Assembly: GCF_026625045.1 (NCBI RefSeq)
Contig: NZ_CP113089.1
Location: 1,860,001-1,924,000, forward strand
Direction of reading: 5' to 3'
Source of the DNA: Microcella daejeonensis
Lineage (GTDB): Bacteria; Actinomycetota; Actinomycetes; Actinomycetales; Microbacteriaceae
DNA: 64,000 bases
The notes below the pieces were generated by a model. It made no database searches and was not told where the DNA came from. It worked only from the letters and a program-made list of their open reading frames with translations. A program made the position numbers and the translations under genes. This document shows, in pieces, positions 38,251 to 47,858 of this stretch. Position 1 is the stretch's first letter. Every line of letters begins with the position of its first letter.

Positions 38251-39431
38251 CACTGGGGGTTGTCCTCGTTCCAGTACTCGGTGCGCGTCTCGTAGCTGAT
38301 CGAGCCCAGCGGCTGGAGGTACGTGCTGAGACGCTCCTCGAAGGCCGTCGCCGGGTCCTCCACGTCGGCGTTGTACTGCTCGATCGCCTCCGCGCTGTCG
38401 AGTTGCACCGCCTCGATGATCGTGAGCGAGGGGATCGACCTGCCCTCGAGCCAGTCCGCGCCCCAGCGGCCGGCCGCGTAGCCGACGATCGAGAAGTTGA
38501 AGGCGTAGGTGGCCTTGTACGGTCCGCCCTCAGCGATGAGCTCGAGCGCCTCCGGTTCGCCGTCCGAGCCGAAGAAGGCCATCTCGTTCGGGTCCATGCC
38601 GCTCGCCTCGACAGCCGACAGTGCGCTCAGCACGACCGGGTCCGGGCCGATCACGACGTCGATGTCGGGGTTGGCCTGCAGGATCGTGCTCATCGAGGTG
38701 AAGCCCGAGTCGGGGTCGGCGGTGTCCCACAAAACATCGGAGACGACCGTCACGCCCGGCTGACCGGCGAGAGCGTCACGGATGGCGTCGAAGCGGGGCT
38801 TGATGTTCGGCAGCGCGTCGAGGTTGAAGATGACGACGTTCGCCTCCCCGCCGAGCTCCCCGTCGATGTACTCGGTCACGGCCGCGCCGATGCGCTCGCC
38901 GATCTGCTCCTGGTTGGCCACCATCGGCATCGTCGACGGACCGCTCGAGAGCGTGAAGACGGCGGCACCGGCGTCCATCAGCTCGCGCACGACCGGGCGC
39001 TGGGCGGCGACGTCGACGTCCCAGACGAACGTGGCGCCGACATCCTGATTGAGCAGGGAGCTCAGCTGGTCGACGTTGCGGGCAGGATCGCCGTCGGCGA
39101 CCGTCTCGGTGAAATCGAGCCCGAGCTCGTCGGCAGCGATACCCATCGACCGCGAGGTCGCGGCGAACACCTCGACGTTCACGACGTTCATGGCGGCCGC
39201 GAGCCCGCCACTGCGCGGGGGAAGCTCGCCGACATCGTCCGACGGGGTGTACGGCTCGCTCGGCCGCGTGTCGACGCCCTCACCGACGCCTGCCGCTGCG
39301 CCGGGCTCGTCGGCAGGGCCGCCGTCGATGCTGCACCCTGTCATGACGATGGCCGCCGCGAGGACGACGACCGCCGCCTCGCGGCCCCGACGGAGTCTCC
39401 GTGCTGCTGTTCTCGTGTCAACGCGCCTCAT
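38250..39431 (-). CDS. Substrate-binding lipoprotein of the ABC transporter
   Basis: The 393-residue lipoprotein has a signal ending in AAAIVMTGCSID (Cys about 33) and a low-complexity linker to residue 75. Its periplasmic-binding-protein type 1 fold carries FAATSRSMGIAADELG, NQDVGATFVWDVDV and ILQANPDIDVVIGPDP. This class binds sugars or similar polyols. The ATG is preceded by GGAGG on the minus strand. It is the first gene of a three-gene operon (binding protein, permease-ATPase, esterase), with overlaps at each junction. Confidence 0.9.
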   Translation of the reverse strand: MRRVDTRTAARRLRRGREAAVVVLAAAIVMTGCSIDGGPADEPGAAAGVGEGVDTRPSEPYTPSDDVGELPPRSGGLAAAMNVVNVEVFAATSRSMGIAADELGLDFTETVADGDPARNVDQLSSLLNQDVGATFVWDVDVAAQRPVVRELMDAGAAVFTLSSGPSTMPMVANQEQIGERIGAAVTEYIDGELGGEANVVIFNLDALPNIKPRFDAIRDALAGQPGVTVVSDVLWDTADPDSGFTSMSTILQANPDIDVVIGPDPVVLSALSAVEASGMDPNEMAFFGSDGEPEALELIAEGGPYKATYAFNFSIVGYAAGRWGADWLEGRSIPSLTIIEAVQLDSAEAIEQYNADVEDPATAFEERLSTYLQPLGSISYETRTEYWNEDNPQ

Positions 39432-39591
39432 TGCGCACCTCCTGGAGTCGTGTCCGGTGTCGAATGCGCCGGTACCTGCTCAGGATGACTCCTCCGCCCT
39501 CGTGGTGCATCCGCCACATGTCGCCCATCCGGCCGCCATCACCCGACGAGCGCACTACCCGTATGCCGGTGCGGTCATCCATCCTTGATCC

Positions 39592-40602
39592 ATGGACGAT
39601 GACGACCACCGCGAGACCGAGCCTGCCGAGCGCCATCGGCAATGGCGGCAGTACGCCCTCGACGAGGAGATCGGTGCGGGTGCCGTACTGCTGGCCGACG
39701 CGAGCCTCGACGACGTGCCGCGCTTCCGCGAGGTCTGGCGGCGCATCTCCCAGGCAGGCTCGACGGAGACGCCGCCCGATGTGCGGCACGACGTGCTCGA
39801 CGTACCCTCTGATGACGGACCGGTCGTCGTGCACCGGTACGCACCGGTCGCGCCGCAGTCCGACGCCGCCGCGGTGCTCCTGATCCACTCGGGCGCCTTC
39901 GTCGGCGGGTCCGTCGAATCGGTTCACGGGCAGGCGTGCGACATGGTCCGAGCGCTCGGAGTCCTCGTCGTGGCGGTCGAGTACCGCCTCGCGCCCGAGC
40001 ATCCCTTCCCGGCGGGACTCGACGACTGCTACCGAGTGCTCTGCTGGATGAGCGAGCAGGCGGATGCACTCGGCATCGATCCCCTCCGCGTCGCCGTGCA
40101 CGGCACGAGCGCGGGGGGCGGGCTCGCGATGGCGCTCGCGCTGCGAAGCCTCGACGAGGGCGGACCGAGCATCCGGTTCCTCTTCCTCGTCTCACCGGAG
40201 GTCGACGACCGCCTCGACTCGGAGAGCATGCGCCGGTTCACCGACACGCCGGGTTTCACCCGTCGCGATGCGGAGATCAGCTGGCGCCTCTACCTGGGCG
40301 GTATCGCGCCGGGGTCGCCCGAGGTGAGCGCGTACGCGGCTCCCGCGCGCGCCGAGACGTACCGCGGGCTCCCGCCCACCTACCTCGCTCTCATGGAATT
40401 CGACCCCCTTCGCGACGAGGGGATGGAACTCGGCCGACGACTCCTGCACGATGAGGTGCCCCTGGAGCTGCACATCTTCCCCGGCACGTTCCACGGCTCC
40501 TCCGCCTTGCAGTACGCCGAGGTCTCCCGACGCGAGGCCGATGAGGAGATCGCGGTCATGCGCCGGCGGCTGCTCGATGGTGCAGGGGGGCGCGCATCAT
40601 GA
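39592..40602 (+). CDS. Alpha/beta hydrolase, second HSL-like esterase
   Basis: The 336-residue cytoplasmic protein is related to the esterase at 35442-36413, sharing YRLAPEHPFPAGLDDC, the GTSAGGG nucleophile elbow, FDPLRDEGMELGRRLL (Asp) and FPGTFHGS (His). The oxyanion motif is IHSGAFVGGS instead of HGGG, a change that should alter the oxyanion hole. It is divergent from the transporter operon and 34 nt before the PucR-like regulator. It probably acts on the same ester-type nutrient. Confidence 0.85.
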   Translation: MDDDDHRETEPAERHRQWRQYALDEEIGAGAVLLADASLDDVPRFREVWRRISQAGSTETPPDVRHDVLDVPSDDGPVVVHRYAPVAPQSDAAAVLLIHSGAFVGGSVESVHGQACDMVRALGVLVVAVEYRLAPEHPFPAGLDDCYRVLCWMSEQADALGIDPLRVAVHGTSAGGGLAMALALRSLDEGGPSIRFLFLVSPEVDDRLDSESMRRFTDTPGFTRRDAEISWRLYLGGIAPGSPEVSAYAAPARAETYRGLPPTYLALMEFDPLRDEGMELGRRLLHDEVPLELHIFPGTFHGSSALQYAEVSRREADEEIAVMRRRLLDGAGGRAS

Positions 40603-40636
40603 TCGCCCCTCGCGCGCGGGCCGACGGAGCGCGGCG

Positions 40637-41764
40637 GTGAAGGCTCTTCTGCTCAAGCTGTCGGCGATCGACTCCGAGACGGAGGCAGCGCTGCGAGTGA
40701 TCGCCTACTTCGATGCCCTCGCGATCCGGTCTGCCACGGCTGAAATGGTCGTGCGCGGCGCGGCGGCGATCGCGGAGGCGACCGCCGGGCTGCAGTTCGC
40801 GGACGGATCGGTCGTGCGATTCGATGTGCGAGGCGCTCCTGTGCCGGGTCGTCCGGCCGGATCGCCCGCGCTGGAGGAGGTCGCCGGCGGCGTGCGCGTC
40901 TGGATCGAGCGCGAGGGGCCCCAGCGCCCGTTCGATCGGCTCGTGCTCGAGCGCTTCGCTCTCGTCGCGAAGGGCGCCGCTCCGGAGCGGTCGCCCCGCA
41001 AGCGGACGGCGCTCGCCGATCCTGCGGTGGTCGAACTGGTGCTCTCGGCTCGTGAGCCTATGGCGGAGCGCCGCGTCGCGTTGCGTCGACTGGGCTTCTC
41101 GCCCGACCATCCGGTCATCATGATCGCGGTAGCGAGCGATGAGTCGGTGCCGTTCGACCACGGACGGATCGAGCAGCTCGTGCACGCCGCGGCGGCCCGC
41201 TCGACCGCGACCGGTGCGCGCTGGGGTTCTCTCGGTGCGATCGTGGTGCAGCCCAGCCCGGGGGCCGATGCCGCCGTCGAGCTCGCTGCTCTGCGGTCGG
41301 TGATCGCACGGTCGGGCGAGGAGCGGTCGACGTCGTTCCGCTGCGGGATGAGCGCGCCCGTCGACGCTCTCGACGCTGCGGAGGGGTGGACCTCCGCACG
41401 GGATGCCCTGCGATTCGCACGCCGGCGCTCGGGGGGAGCTTCCATCGTGAGCGCCGCTGAGCTGGGTGCCGTCGCTGCCCTCGCCTCGGTGAGCGCGGAT
41501 GTCTGGGCGCGGGACTGGCGCGTGAGCGCCCTCCGAGAGCTCAGTGGCAGCGAGAGCGGTCTCATCGATCTGGAGGTGCTCGAGGCGTACCTCTCTCACG
41601 GATCCCTGAGGATGGCTGGGCAGGCGCTGCACATGCACCACAGCAGCGTGGCGTCACGGCTGGCGCGGCTGGAGGAGCGGCTCAATCTGAACTTCACCGT
41701 GCAGGTGGACCTGTTCCAAGCCCGTCTCTGCATGTACGCGGCGGCGCTCCTCGATACCGAGTAG
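40637..41764 (+). CDS. PucR/CdaR-type transcriptional regulator
   Basis: The 375-residue protein has a C-terminal helix-turn-helix (about 320-365, LIDLEVLEAYLSHGSLRMAG followed by QALHMHHSSVASRLARLEER) characteristic of PucR-family activators. The middle resembles the GGDEF-like ligand domain of the family but lacks its motif, and the N-terminus (1-110) is an alpha/beta sensor-like region. GTG 40637 is chosen because it follows the esterase stop by 34 nt. It is the natural candidate to control the esterase and transporter genes. Confidence 0.8.
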   Translation: MKALLLKLSAIDSETEAALRVIAYFDALAIRSATAEMVVRGAAAIAEATAGLQFADGSVVRFDVRGAPVPGRPAGSPALEEVAGGVRVWIEREGPQRPFDRLVLERFALVAKGAAPERSPRKRTALADPAVVELVLSAREPMAERRVALRRLGFSPDHPVIMIAVASDESVPFDHGRIEQLVHAAAARSTATGARWGSLGAIVVQPSPGADAAVELAALRSVIARSGEERSTSFRCGMSAPVDALDAAEGWTSARDALRFARRRSGGASIVSAAELGAVAALASVSADVWARDWRVSALRELSGSESGLIDLEVLEAYLSHGSLRMAGQALHMHHSSVASRLARLEERLNLNFTVQVDLFQARLCMYAAALLDTE

Positions 41765-41779
41765 CAGACCGACCGCGCT

Positions 41780-43174
41780 CTACGGTCGCGGATCCTCCGC
41801 GTCGTACTCGCGGAACCCCCGCTGCACCTTCAGGATCACCGCCGCCGCCACCACGATCACGACCCCGCCGAGCAGCGGCGGGAACCACAGCATCGCCAGC
41901 ACGCTCAGCGCGCCGACGTACAGGTCGCCGATGCGCGGCCCGCCCGTCACGACGACCGTGAACAGGCCCTGCAGGCGCCCGCGCATCGCGTCGGGAACCG
42001 AGGCCTGCAGCATCGTGTTGCGGTAGATCATGCTCACCGAGTCGGCCGCTCCGGAGAGCGCGAGCACGATCGTCGCCGCGACCAGGCCCGGCACGAACAC
42101 GTCATCGAGCGCGGGGCCGGCATCAGCATCCACCAGCTGCGCCCACAGCAGCACCGCGCCGAACGCGACGATCGTCGCCCCGTACGCGGCCACGCCGATG
42201 CCCACACCCAGACCCTGCCGGCGCACGGCGCCCAGCCGACCCGAGAGCAGGCCTAGCAGCAGCGCACCCACCGCCGTCGCCGACGTCAGCACGCCCACCG
42301 TCACCGCGCCGCCGCCCAGCAGCACCGCGCCGATCGCCGGCATGAGCACGCGCGGGTTGCCGAACGTCATCGCGAGGATGTCGAGCAGGAACGACGCGCG
42401 GATGTTCGGTGCGTCCTTCAGGAACCGCGCTCCGTCGATCACCGAGCGCAGCCCCGGACGCCCCGGAGTTCCCTCCGGGCGCAGCGCTGGCAGCGTGTAG
42501 AGCCCGATGAACGCCGCGATGAACAGCACCGCGTCGATCGAGTACGTCCACGCGACGCCGACCGAGGCCACCAGCACGCCCGCGAGCGCCGGGCCGACCG
42601 TCGCCATGAGCCCGCCGCTGATGCCGCCCAGCGCGCCCGCCGCCGGCAGCAGCTCGCGCCGCACCAGCCGCGGCACCATCGCCTGCCGCGCGACGCCGAC
42701 CATCGTCGACGCCACCGTGTTGAGCGTGATGAGCAGGTAGAGCGGCCACAACTCCTGGGCACCCAGACCGAGCGCGCTCACCCAGGCGTAGCCGGCGAGC
42801 GCCACCGTCGACACCCACGCGACGATCGCCGACAGCAGCGCCACCTTGCGGCGGTCGAACGAGTCGGCGAGCACGCCGCCGTAGAGGCCGAACACGACCA
42901 TCGGCACGAGCGCGAACGCCGCCACGAGCGAGACCGCGAGCGTCGAGGAGGTGCGCGCGTAGATGTCGAGCCCCACCGCGATGATCGTCATCTGGCTGCC
43001 GATGCCGGTGACCGTCGCGCCGATCCACATGCGCGCGAACGCGGGGCTCTCCGTCAGCGGCCGCAGATCGACGAAGTGCCCGCGACGCGCAGTCGTCTGC
43101 AGGTCGGGCGGGGAGTCGGGCGTGCTCGTGCTGATGAGATCCTCCGGGCGTCGGCGCCCGCGCGGAACGGGCAC
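41780..43174 (-). CDS. MFS transporter, EntS/multidrug exporter type
   Basis: The 464-residue protein has about twelve membrane helices starting at residue 47 (FARMWIGATVTGIGSQMTII). The loop motif LYGGVLADSFDRRKV matches the MFS motif A of the enterobactin exporter/DHA3 group. A 45-residue hydrophilic N-terminus precedes the helices. The GTG start is weakly supported because no good ribosome site is visible. The substrate is unknown, with efflux of a small amphiphile or siderophore the usual role. Confidence 0.85.
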   Translation of the reverse strand: MPVPRGRRRPEDLISTSTPDSPPDLQTTARRGHFVDLRPLTESPAFARMWIGATVTGIGSQMTIIAVGLDIYARTSSTLAVSLVAAFALVPMVVFGLYGGVLADSFDRRKVALLSAIVAWVSTVALAGYAWVSALGLGAQELWPLYLLITLNTVASTMVGVARQAMVPRLVRRELLPAAGALGGISGGLMATVGPALAGVLVASVGVAWTYSIDAVLFIAAFIGLYTLPALRPEGTPGRPGLRSVIDGARFLKDAPNIRASFLLDILAMTFGNPRVLMPAIGAVLLGGGAVTVGVLTSATAVGALLLGLLSGRLGAVRRQGLGVGIGVAAYGATIVAFGAVLLWAQLVDADAGPALDDVFVPGLVAATIVLALSGAADSVSMIYRNTMLQASVPDAMRGRLQGLFTVVVTGGPRIGDLYVGALSVLAMLWFPPLLGGVVIVVAAAVILKVQRGFREYDAEDPRP

Positions 43175-43242
43175 GGCCTTCTATCGAATCACGAAACGCG
43201 CGCTCGCCCCTGCGCGTCGGCGGTGCGCGGCATCATGGCAGC

Positions 43243-43539
43243 GTGACCGAGACGCTCCGATTCAGCGCTCGCCTATTCGAACGGGAAGGGCCGGCGGCCT
43301 GGTGGTTCCTGCGCGTGCCGCTCGAGCACAGCGAGCGCATTCTCGCCGAGCAGGAGCCGGGCGCGCGCGGCTTCGGCAGCGTCCGCGTCGAAGTGACGGT
43401 GGGGGCGACCCGGTGGCGCACCAGCCTGTTCCCTGACTCGGCGAGCGGCTGCTACCTGCTGCCGGTGAAGAAGGCAGTGCGGGCATCCGAATCGCTGGAT
43501 GCCGACGCCGAGGTCGACGTCTCCCTCGCCCTGCTCTGA
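43243..43539 (+). CDS. DUF1905 family protein
   Basis: The 98-residue beta-barrel-like protein contains the family pattern WWFLRVPLEHSERILA, RGFGSVRVEVTVGATRWRTS and the LPVKKAVRASE end. Function is unknown, and in other genomes the domain is sometimes joined to YdeI-type domains. GTG 43243 has the -10-like CATCAT exactly 6 nt before it, the same arrangement as the P-loop gene at 33663. Confidence 0.85.
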   Translation: MTETLRFSARLFEREGPAAWWFLRVPLEHSERILAEQEPGARGFGSVRVEVTVGATRWRTSLFPDSASGCYLLPVKKAVRASESLDADAEVDVSLALL

Positions 43540-43577
43540 CCGCCGCCCATTCACCCGGCCCCGGTAGCGTGTGCCGC

Positions 43578-44186
43578 ATGTGGGCATCCATCCGAGCCGG
43601 ACGACCGGCGCTCCTCGTCATCGACGCCCAGCGCGGATTCGCCGACCCGTCATGGGGCCCGCGCGACAACCCCGACGCCGAAGCCAACATCCTGCGGCTC
43701 GTCGACGCCTGGCGCGCCGCCGGCGACCCCATCGTGCTCGTGCGGCACGACTCGCAGCTGCCCGAGTCGCCGCTGCGCCCCGGTCAGGACGGCAACGACT
43801 TCATCGACGGCATCGACGGCCCGCACGACCTGCTGGTCACCAAGACCGTCAACTCCGCCTTCCTCGGCACCCCCGCGCTCGACGACTGGCTGCGCGCCGC
43901 CGGCATCGACTCGCTCACCATCTGCGGCATCACCACCAACCACTGCTGCGAGACCACCGCGCGCATGGCCGGCAACCTCGGCTACGACACCGACTTCGTC
44001 ATCGACGCGACGCACACCTTCGACCGGGCGGCGGCCGACGGCACCGTCGTCACCGCCTCGGAGCTGAGCCGCATCACCGGCGTCAACCTCGACGGGGAGT
44101 TCGCCCGCGTGACGACCACCGCCGCGGTGCTGGGGGAGCGGGCGGCCGGCGGCGCCGCGGCGGCCGACGGCGCGCCGCGCGACTAG
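43578..44186 (+). CDS. Isochorismatase-family cysteine hydrolase
   Basis: The 202-residue hydrolase has the triad pattern of the family: Asp in VIDAQRGF, Lys in VTKTVNSAF and Cys in GITTNHCCETTARMA. The family includes nicotinamidases and isochorismatases, and the specificity here is unknown. ATG 43578 has TAGCGT 7 nt upstream, so the transcript may be leaderless. The stop TAG is shared with the convergent membrane gene through the palindrome CTAG (44183-44186). Confidence 0.87.
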   Translation: MWASIRAGRPALLVIDAQRGFADPSWGPRDNPDAEANILRLVDAWRAAGDPIVLVRHDSQLPESPLRPGQDGNDFIDGIDGPHDLLVTKTVNSAFLGTPALDDWLRAAGIDSLTICGITTNHCCETTARMAGNLGYDTDFVIDATHTFDRAAADGTVVTASELSRITGVNLDGEFARVTTTAAVLGERAAGGAAAADGAPRD

Positions 44187-44836
44187 GCGGCGGTCTCGGA
44201 CTCGAGGCGGAGCATCCCGCGCACCTCGATGAGCGTCGCCACCAACCCGGCCTCATCGATCGGGTTCAGGGGAGTGCGCAGCACCGCGAGCGGCACCCCC
44301 GTCGTCGTGCCGCGACGGGTCACCGCGAGGTTGAGGCTCGGCACCCGGAACACCGAGTCGACGATCGCGCCCGTGCCGGCGTCGCGGATGACCGAGCGGG
44401 CGATGACGACGACCGGCTCGTCCTTCGGGCGGCGGAACACGCGCACGCCGTCCTCCGAGACCTCGACGATCGCCCAGCCCGAGAACGTGCTCGCCGGATT
44501 GCCGAGGCCGAGCGCTCTGCTCAGCCGCACGGCCGTCGGGCTGAAGCCGTAGGTTGGGAACCGCAGGGCGTCAGGGGCGCGCAGCTCGCGGTCGTCCATG
44601 ACGGCGCTCAGGCGCTGGGCGGCGCGGGCGACCACGAGCGCGGCGATGACGAGCACCACCATGAGCGTCGCGAGCAGGGCGAGCACGCTGGCGACCGCCG
44701 TGTCGGTGGTCGTGAACGTGCCCCCGCTGCGCCACAGGAACGAGGCGACGCCGACGACGAGCGCGGCGAGACTGATGCGCTGCCGCCACGTGCGACGGCC
44801 GCGGGTGATCGCGGGGTCGTCGAGGGCGGGATGCAC
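44183..44836 (-). CDS. Membrane protein with cytoplasmic PH-like or regulatory part, unknown
   Basis: The 217-residue protein has two hydrophobic segments (about 21-40 and 48-75) followed by a soluble beta-rich domain of 130 residues. GTG 44836 is preferred because TACTCT lies 6 nt upstream on the minus strand (44848-44843), the pattern seen at other leaderless genes here. An earlier ATG at 44866 is possible. Function unknown. Upstream sequence to 45102 (about 265 bp) shows no other gene. Confidence 0.65.
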   Translation of the reverse strand: MHPALDDPAITRGRRTWRQRISLAALVVGVASFLWRSGGTFTTTDTAVASVLALLATLMVVLVIAALVVARAAQRLSAVMDDRELRAPDALRFPTYGFSPTAVRLSRALGLGNPASTFSGWAIVEVSEDGVRVFRRPKDEPVVVIARSVIRDAGTGAIVDSVFRVPSLNLAVTRRGTTTGVPLAVLRTPLNPIDEAGLVATLIEVRGMLRLESETAA

Positions 44837-45102
44837 GGCAGAAGAGTAGGCCGGGTGCCTGCGCACCTCATCAGGTTCATCCGACTCTGAAACTCATCCC
44901 ACTGTGCGATGGCTTCGTCCGGCTCCTTCACCGGTCGCACGGGGCTGAACGTCGTTAAGCGAACACCCCGAATCGAGTCCGGCCCGCACTGATGACATGA
45001 TCGCGGGATCAGGGGTGGCGGCGGGTGAGCCCACCATGGCGTTGATCGGGGTGACGATCGAGATCGGGGAAGCGTCGGCCGCGCCGACGCCGGGAGTGGG
45101 CG

Positions 45103-46800
45103 ATGAGCGCAGTGGATGTTCGAGCGCGATTCTGGGACGCACCCGCCGTATCGGGCCGGGCGATCGACCTGAGCGTCAAGGGAGCGCAGGTCTTCCTGCC
45201 GTGGACCCCGGCGTTCTCCGAGAGCGACGCCCTGACCGCCTATGCAGCCCGCAGCTCGCTGCAGATCGGTGCGGAGCTCTCCCTGCCGTGCGTCGTCCGC
45301 TGGGTCTCAGGAGGACGGGACGGCCTCGACTTCGGGGTCGAGTTCGACGAGGTGCCGCCGGACGCCCTCGACGCGCTCACGGCGCTGACCGCGGCCGTCT
45401 CGACCCACGCCCGCGAGAACTCACGGCAGCGCGCCGGCTCCGCTCGGCGCCTGTACCTGCGGGTGCCGCGCGACGAGCCGGCGCGGCTGCGTCGCCTCGG
45501 CAGTCTCGACGCGCCGGCGAGTGCTGCTGCGGAGGAGGTATGGCGGGCCGTCAGGGTCGTCGACCTGAGCGCGAGCGGGTGCCGGCTGCGCGGGCGCCGT
45601 CGTCTGCAGCCGGGGGAGCGGGTCGAGATCGAGCTCGCCTCGAACCCGGGCGTGCCCCTGATCGCCACGGTGCGGTGGAGTCGCCGGTCGGTGCTCCGCG
45701 CCCTCACGGGCCTCGAATTCGCGGATGCGGACTCGCACGAGGTGCTCGATCCGCTCGAGGATGCCGATGAGGGGCGCGCTTCGGCACGCCTCGACGAGGC
45801 GCGCACGACGTCGCCCTCGGATGCGACGAGGCTCCCGGAGCGACCGCCGGTGTCGACCGAGCTGCTGGCTCGGGCCCTGGAGTCCGTCTCGGAGGGCTCG
45901 CTCATCACCGATCGCGATGGCACGACGATCTACGCCAACGCCGCCTTCACCGCCATCACGGGATACGGCGCCGACGACATCGTCGGCTCGGACTGCCGAC
46001 TCCTCCAGGGGCCGGACTCGTCGCCGGAGACCGTGCGGCGCATCGGTGCCGCACTCCGCGCGAAAGAGGTGTTCCAGGGCGAGATCCTCAACTACCGCCA
46101 GGACGGGACTCCGTTCTGGAACCTCCTCACCATCACCCCGATCATCGATGACGCCGGCGAGGTCACGCACTTCGTCAGCGTTCAGCGCGATGTCACCGAG
46201 CTGGTCGAGCAGCGCCGCCGACTCTCCTTCGAAGCGAGCCACGATGCGCTCACCGGGCTCCTCAACCGCGCCGGCCTGCGACGCCGGCTGACGGAGACGC
46301 TGCTGGTCGCGCACGAGCGGGAGACCGCGACGGCCGTGGTCCTCCTCGACCTCGACCAGTTCAAGCCCGTGAACGATCGGCACGGTCACGTGATCGGTGA
46401 CGGGGTGCTGATCGAGGTCGCCGCGCGGATGACGGGCGTGCTGCGCCGCGACGACATGGTCGCCCGGCTGGGCGGGGACGAGTTCGTGCTCGTGCTCGAC
46501 GACCTCGACCCGAGCGATGCTCTCGCCCGGGTCGCCGGGGTGCTCGAGCGGTTGCACGCCGAGATCGCCCGCCCCATCGCGGTGTCGGGCGGCGAGGTCC
46601 GCATCGACGCGAGCGCGGGCATCGCCGTCTACCCCGCGGACGGTCGCGATGCTCGCGCCCTGCTCCACGCGAGCGATCAGGCGCTGTACCGGGCGAAGGC
46701 TCGGCAGACGGAGGGTTCCTGGTGGGTCGCGGCGGACCACGACGCGGTGCCCCCGGAGGTCGCAAGCGTCGCGACGACCCCCGCGGCGGTCGGCCTCTGA
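45103..46800 (+). CDS. PilZ-PilZ-LOV-GGDEF protein, blue-light-responsive diguanylate cyclase
   Basis: The 565-residue cytoplasmic protein has four parts. The first PilZ-like domain (about 1-100) carries DLSVKG (Asp22, Ser24, Gly27). The second (about 115-210) has RLYLR and DLSASG (Asp154, Ser156, Gly159). The PAS/LOV domain (about 255-385) has the GSDCRLLQGPDS motif with flavin-binding Cys298, NYRQDGTPFWN and FVSVQRDVTE. The GGDEF domain (about 390-550) has intact GGDEF at 457-461 and an inhibitory RxxD site (Arg448, Asp451). It should make c-di-GMP from GTP under blue-light control, and may sense the product itself through the PilZ modules. No EAL domain is present. The ATG start follows a GGGAG motif. 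Confidence 0.9.
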   Translation: MSAVDVRARFWDAPAVSGRAIDLSVKGAQVFLPWTPAFSESDALTAYAARSSLQIGAELSLPCVVRWVSGGRDGLDFGVEFDEVPPDALDALTALTAAVSTHARENSRQRAGSARRLYLRVPRDEPARLRRLGSLDAPASAAAEEVWRAVRVVDLSASGCRLRGRRRLQPGERVEIELASNPGVPLIATVRWSRRSVLRALTGLEFADADSHEVLDPLEDADEGRASARLDEARTTSPSDATRLPERPPVSTELLARALESVSEGSLITDRDGTTIYANAAFTAITGYGADDIVGSDCRLLQGPDSSPETVRRIGAALRAKEVFQGEILNYRQDGTPFWNLLTITPIIDDAGEVTHFVSVQRDVTELVEQRRRLSFEASHDALTGLLNRAGLRRRLTETLLVAHERETATAVVLLDLDQFKPVNDRHGHVIGDGVLIEVAARMTGVLRRDDMVARLGGDEFVLVLDDLDPSDALARVAGVLERLHAEIARPIAVSGGEVRIDASAGIAVYPADGRDARALLHASDQALYRAKARQTEGSWWVAADHDAVPPEVASVATTPAAVGL

Positions 46801-46843
46801 GTCGATCCGATCGGTCGGCGGCTCAGGCCGGCCGGCTCAGCAA

Positions 46844-47770
46844 TCAGCCGAACTGCACCCCGGTCAGCAGCTCGCTCTGCTCCCACAGCCGCACCGCGGT
46901 CGCGCGGCGCTTCGCCTGCGGGGGGACCCGGGCGATCGAGGGCTCGCCCTTGATCTCGAGAGGGCCGTTCGGGCCGTAGTAGGCGCCCGGCTGCGCGTGA
47001 GCATCCACCGCCGCGTACAGCGAGGGCAGGATGCCCATCTCGACGGGCTGCATGATGCGGTGCATCCGCTCGGAGGCCTTGGCGTCGAACGGCTCGCCGT
47101 TGCGCGGCCCCGACACCTGCAGGTTCGTCGCGGTGCCGCCGGGGTGCGCGGCGATGCTGCGCAGGTTCCAGCGCTGGGCGTCGCTGCGGCGCTGCAGCTC
47201 GCGCGCGAACAGCAGGTTCGCGAGCTTGGACTGCGAGTAGGCGCCCCACGCCGAGTACGAGCGCTGCCACTGCAGGTCGTCGAAGCGGATGCGGCCGGGC
47301 CACGCGGCGAGGCTCGCGGTCGAGACGACGCGCGGGGCCTCCGCGGCTCTCAGCAGCGGCAGCAGCAGGCCGGTGAGGGCGAAGGGGCCGAGGTGGTTCG
47401 AGCCGAACTGCAGCTCGAAGCCGTCGTCGGTGCTCTTGCGCTCCGGCGGGGCCATGACGCCGGCGTTGTTGATGAGCACGTCGAGCGGGGCTCCGTGCGC
47501 GAGCTGCGCCTCGGCGAAGGCGCGCACGCTGCCGAGGTTCGCGAGGTCGAGGTGCTGCAGCTCGAGCCTCGCATCGGGGTCGTCGGCGAGCAGGCGCTCG
47601 CGAGCATCCCGCCCCTTCTGCTCGTTGCGCACCGCCATGATGACGTGCGCCCCGTCGGCGGCGAGGCGACCGGCCAGGCCGAAGCCGAGGCCGCTGTTGG
47701 CGCCGGTGACGATGATGCGGCGGCCGGTGAGGTCGGGAACGGTCAGGGGGAGTGCGGAGCGAGAGAGCAT
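46844..47770 (-). CDS. Short-chain dehydrogenase/reductase (retinol dehydrogenase-like)
   Basis: The 308-residue NAD(P) oxidoreductase has the cofactor motif [15 protein letters not shown], and the active-site YSQSK (YxxxK) after a Ser in VVSTASLAA. It resembles the larger SDRs annotated as protochlorophyllide/retinol dehydrogenase-like in Actinobacteria. ATG 47770 begins the Rossmann fold at the usual distance. It converges on the LOV gene with 43 nt between their stops. The substrate is unknown. Confidence 0.88.
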   Translation of the reverse strand: MLSRSALPLTVPDLTGRRIIVTGANSGLGFGLAGRLAADGAHVIMAVRNEQKGRDARERLLADDPDARLELQHLDLANLGSVRAFAEAQLAHGAPLDVLINNAGVMAPPERKSTDDGFELQFGSNHLGPFALTGLLLPLLRAAEAPRVVSTASLAAWPGRIRFDDLQWQRSYSAWGAYSQSKLANLLFARELQRRSDAQRWNLRSIAAHPGGTATNLQVSGPRNGEPFDAKASERMHRIMQPVEMGILPSLYAAVDAHAQPGAYYGPNGPLEIKGEPSIARVPPQAKRRATAVRLWEQSELLTGVQFG

Positions 47771-47858
47771 GGCGCCAGTGCACCATGACCCGCTCGGGTG
47801 CCGCCTGAGAGCGCCGTGAGCGCGCGCTGTACGATGCGCGCGCTCACGGCGAGGCGGA

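Noticed and set aside
44867..45102. A possible c-di-GMP riboswitch before the GGDEF gene.
   Set aside because: The 236-bp leader has no GEMM-type core or convincing stem pair, and control there appears to be purely promoter-based.
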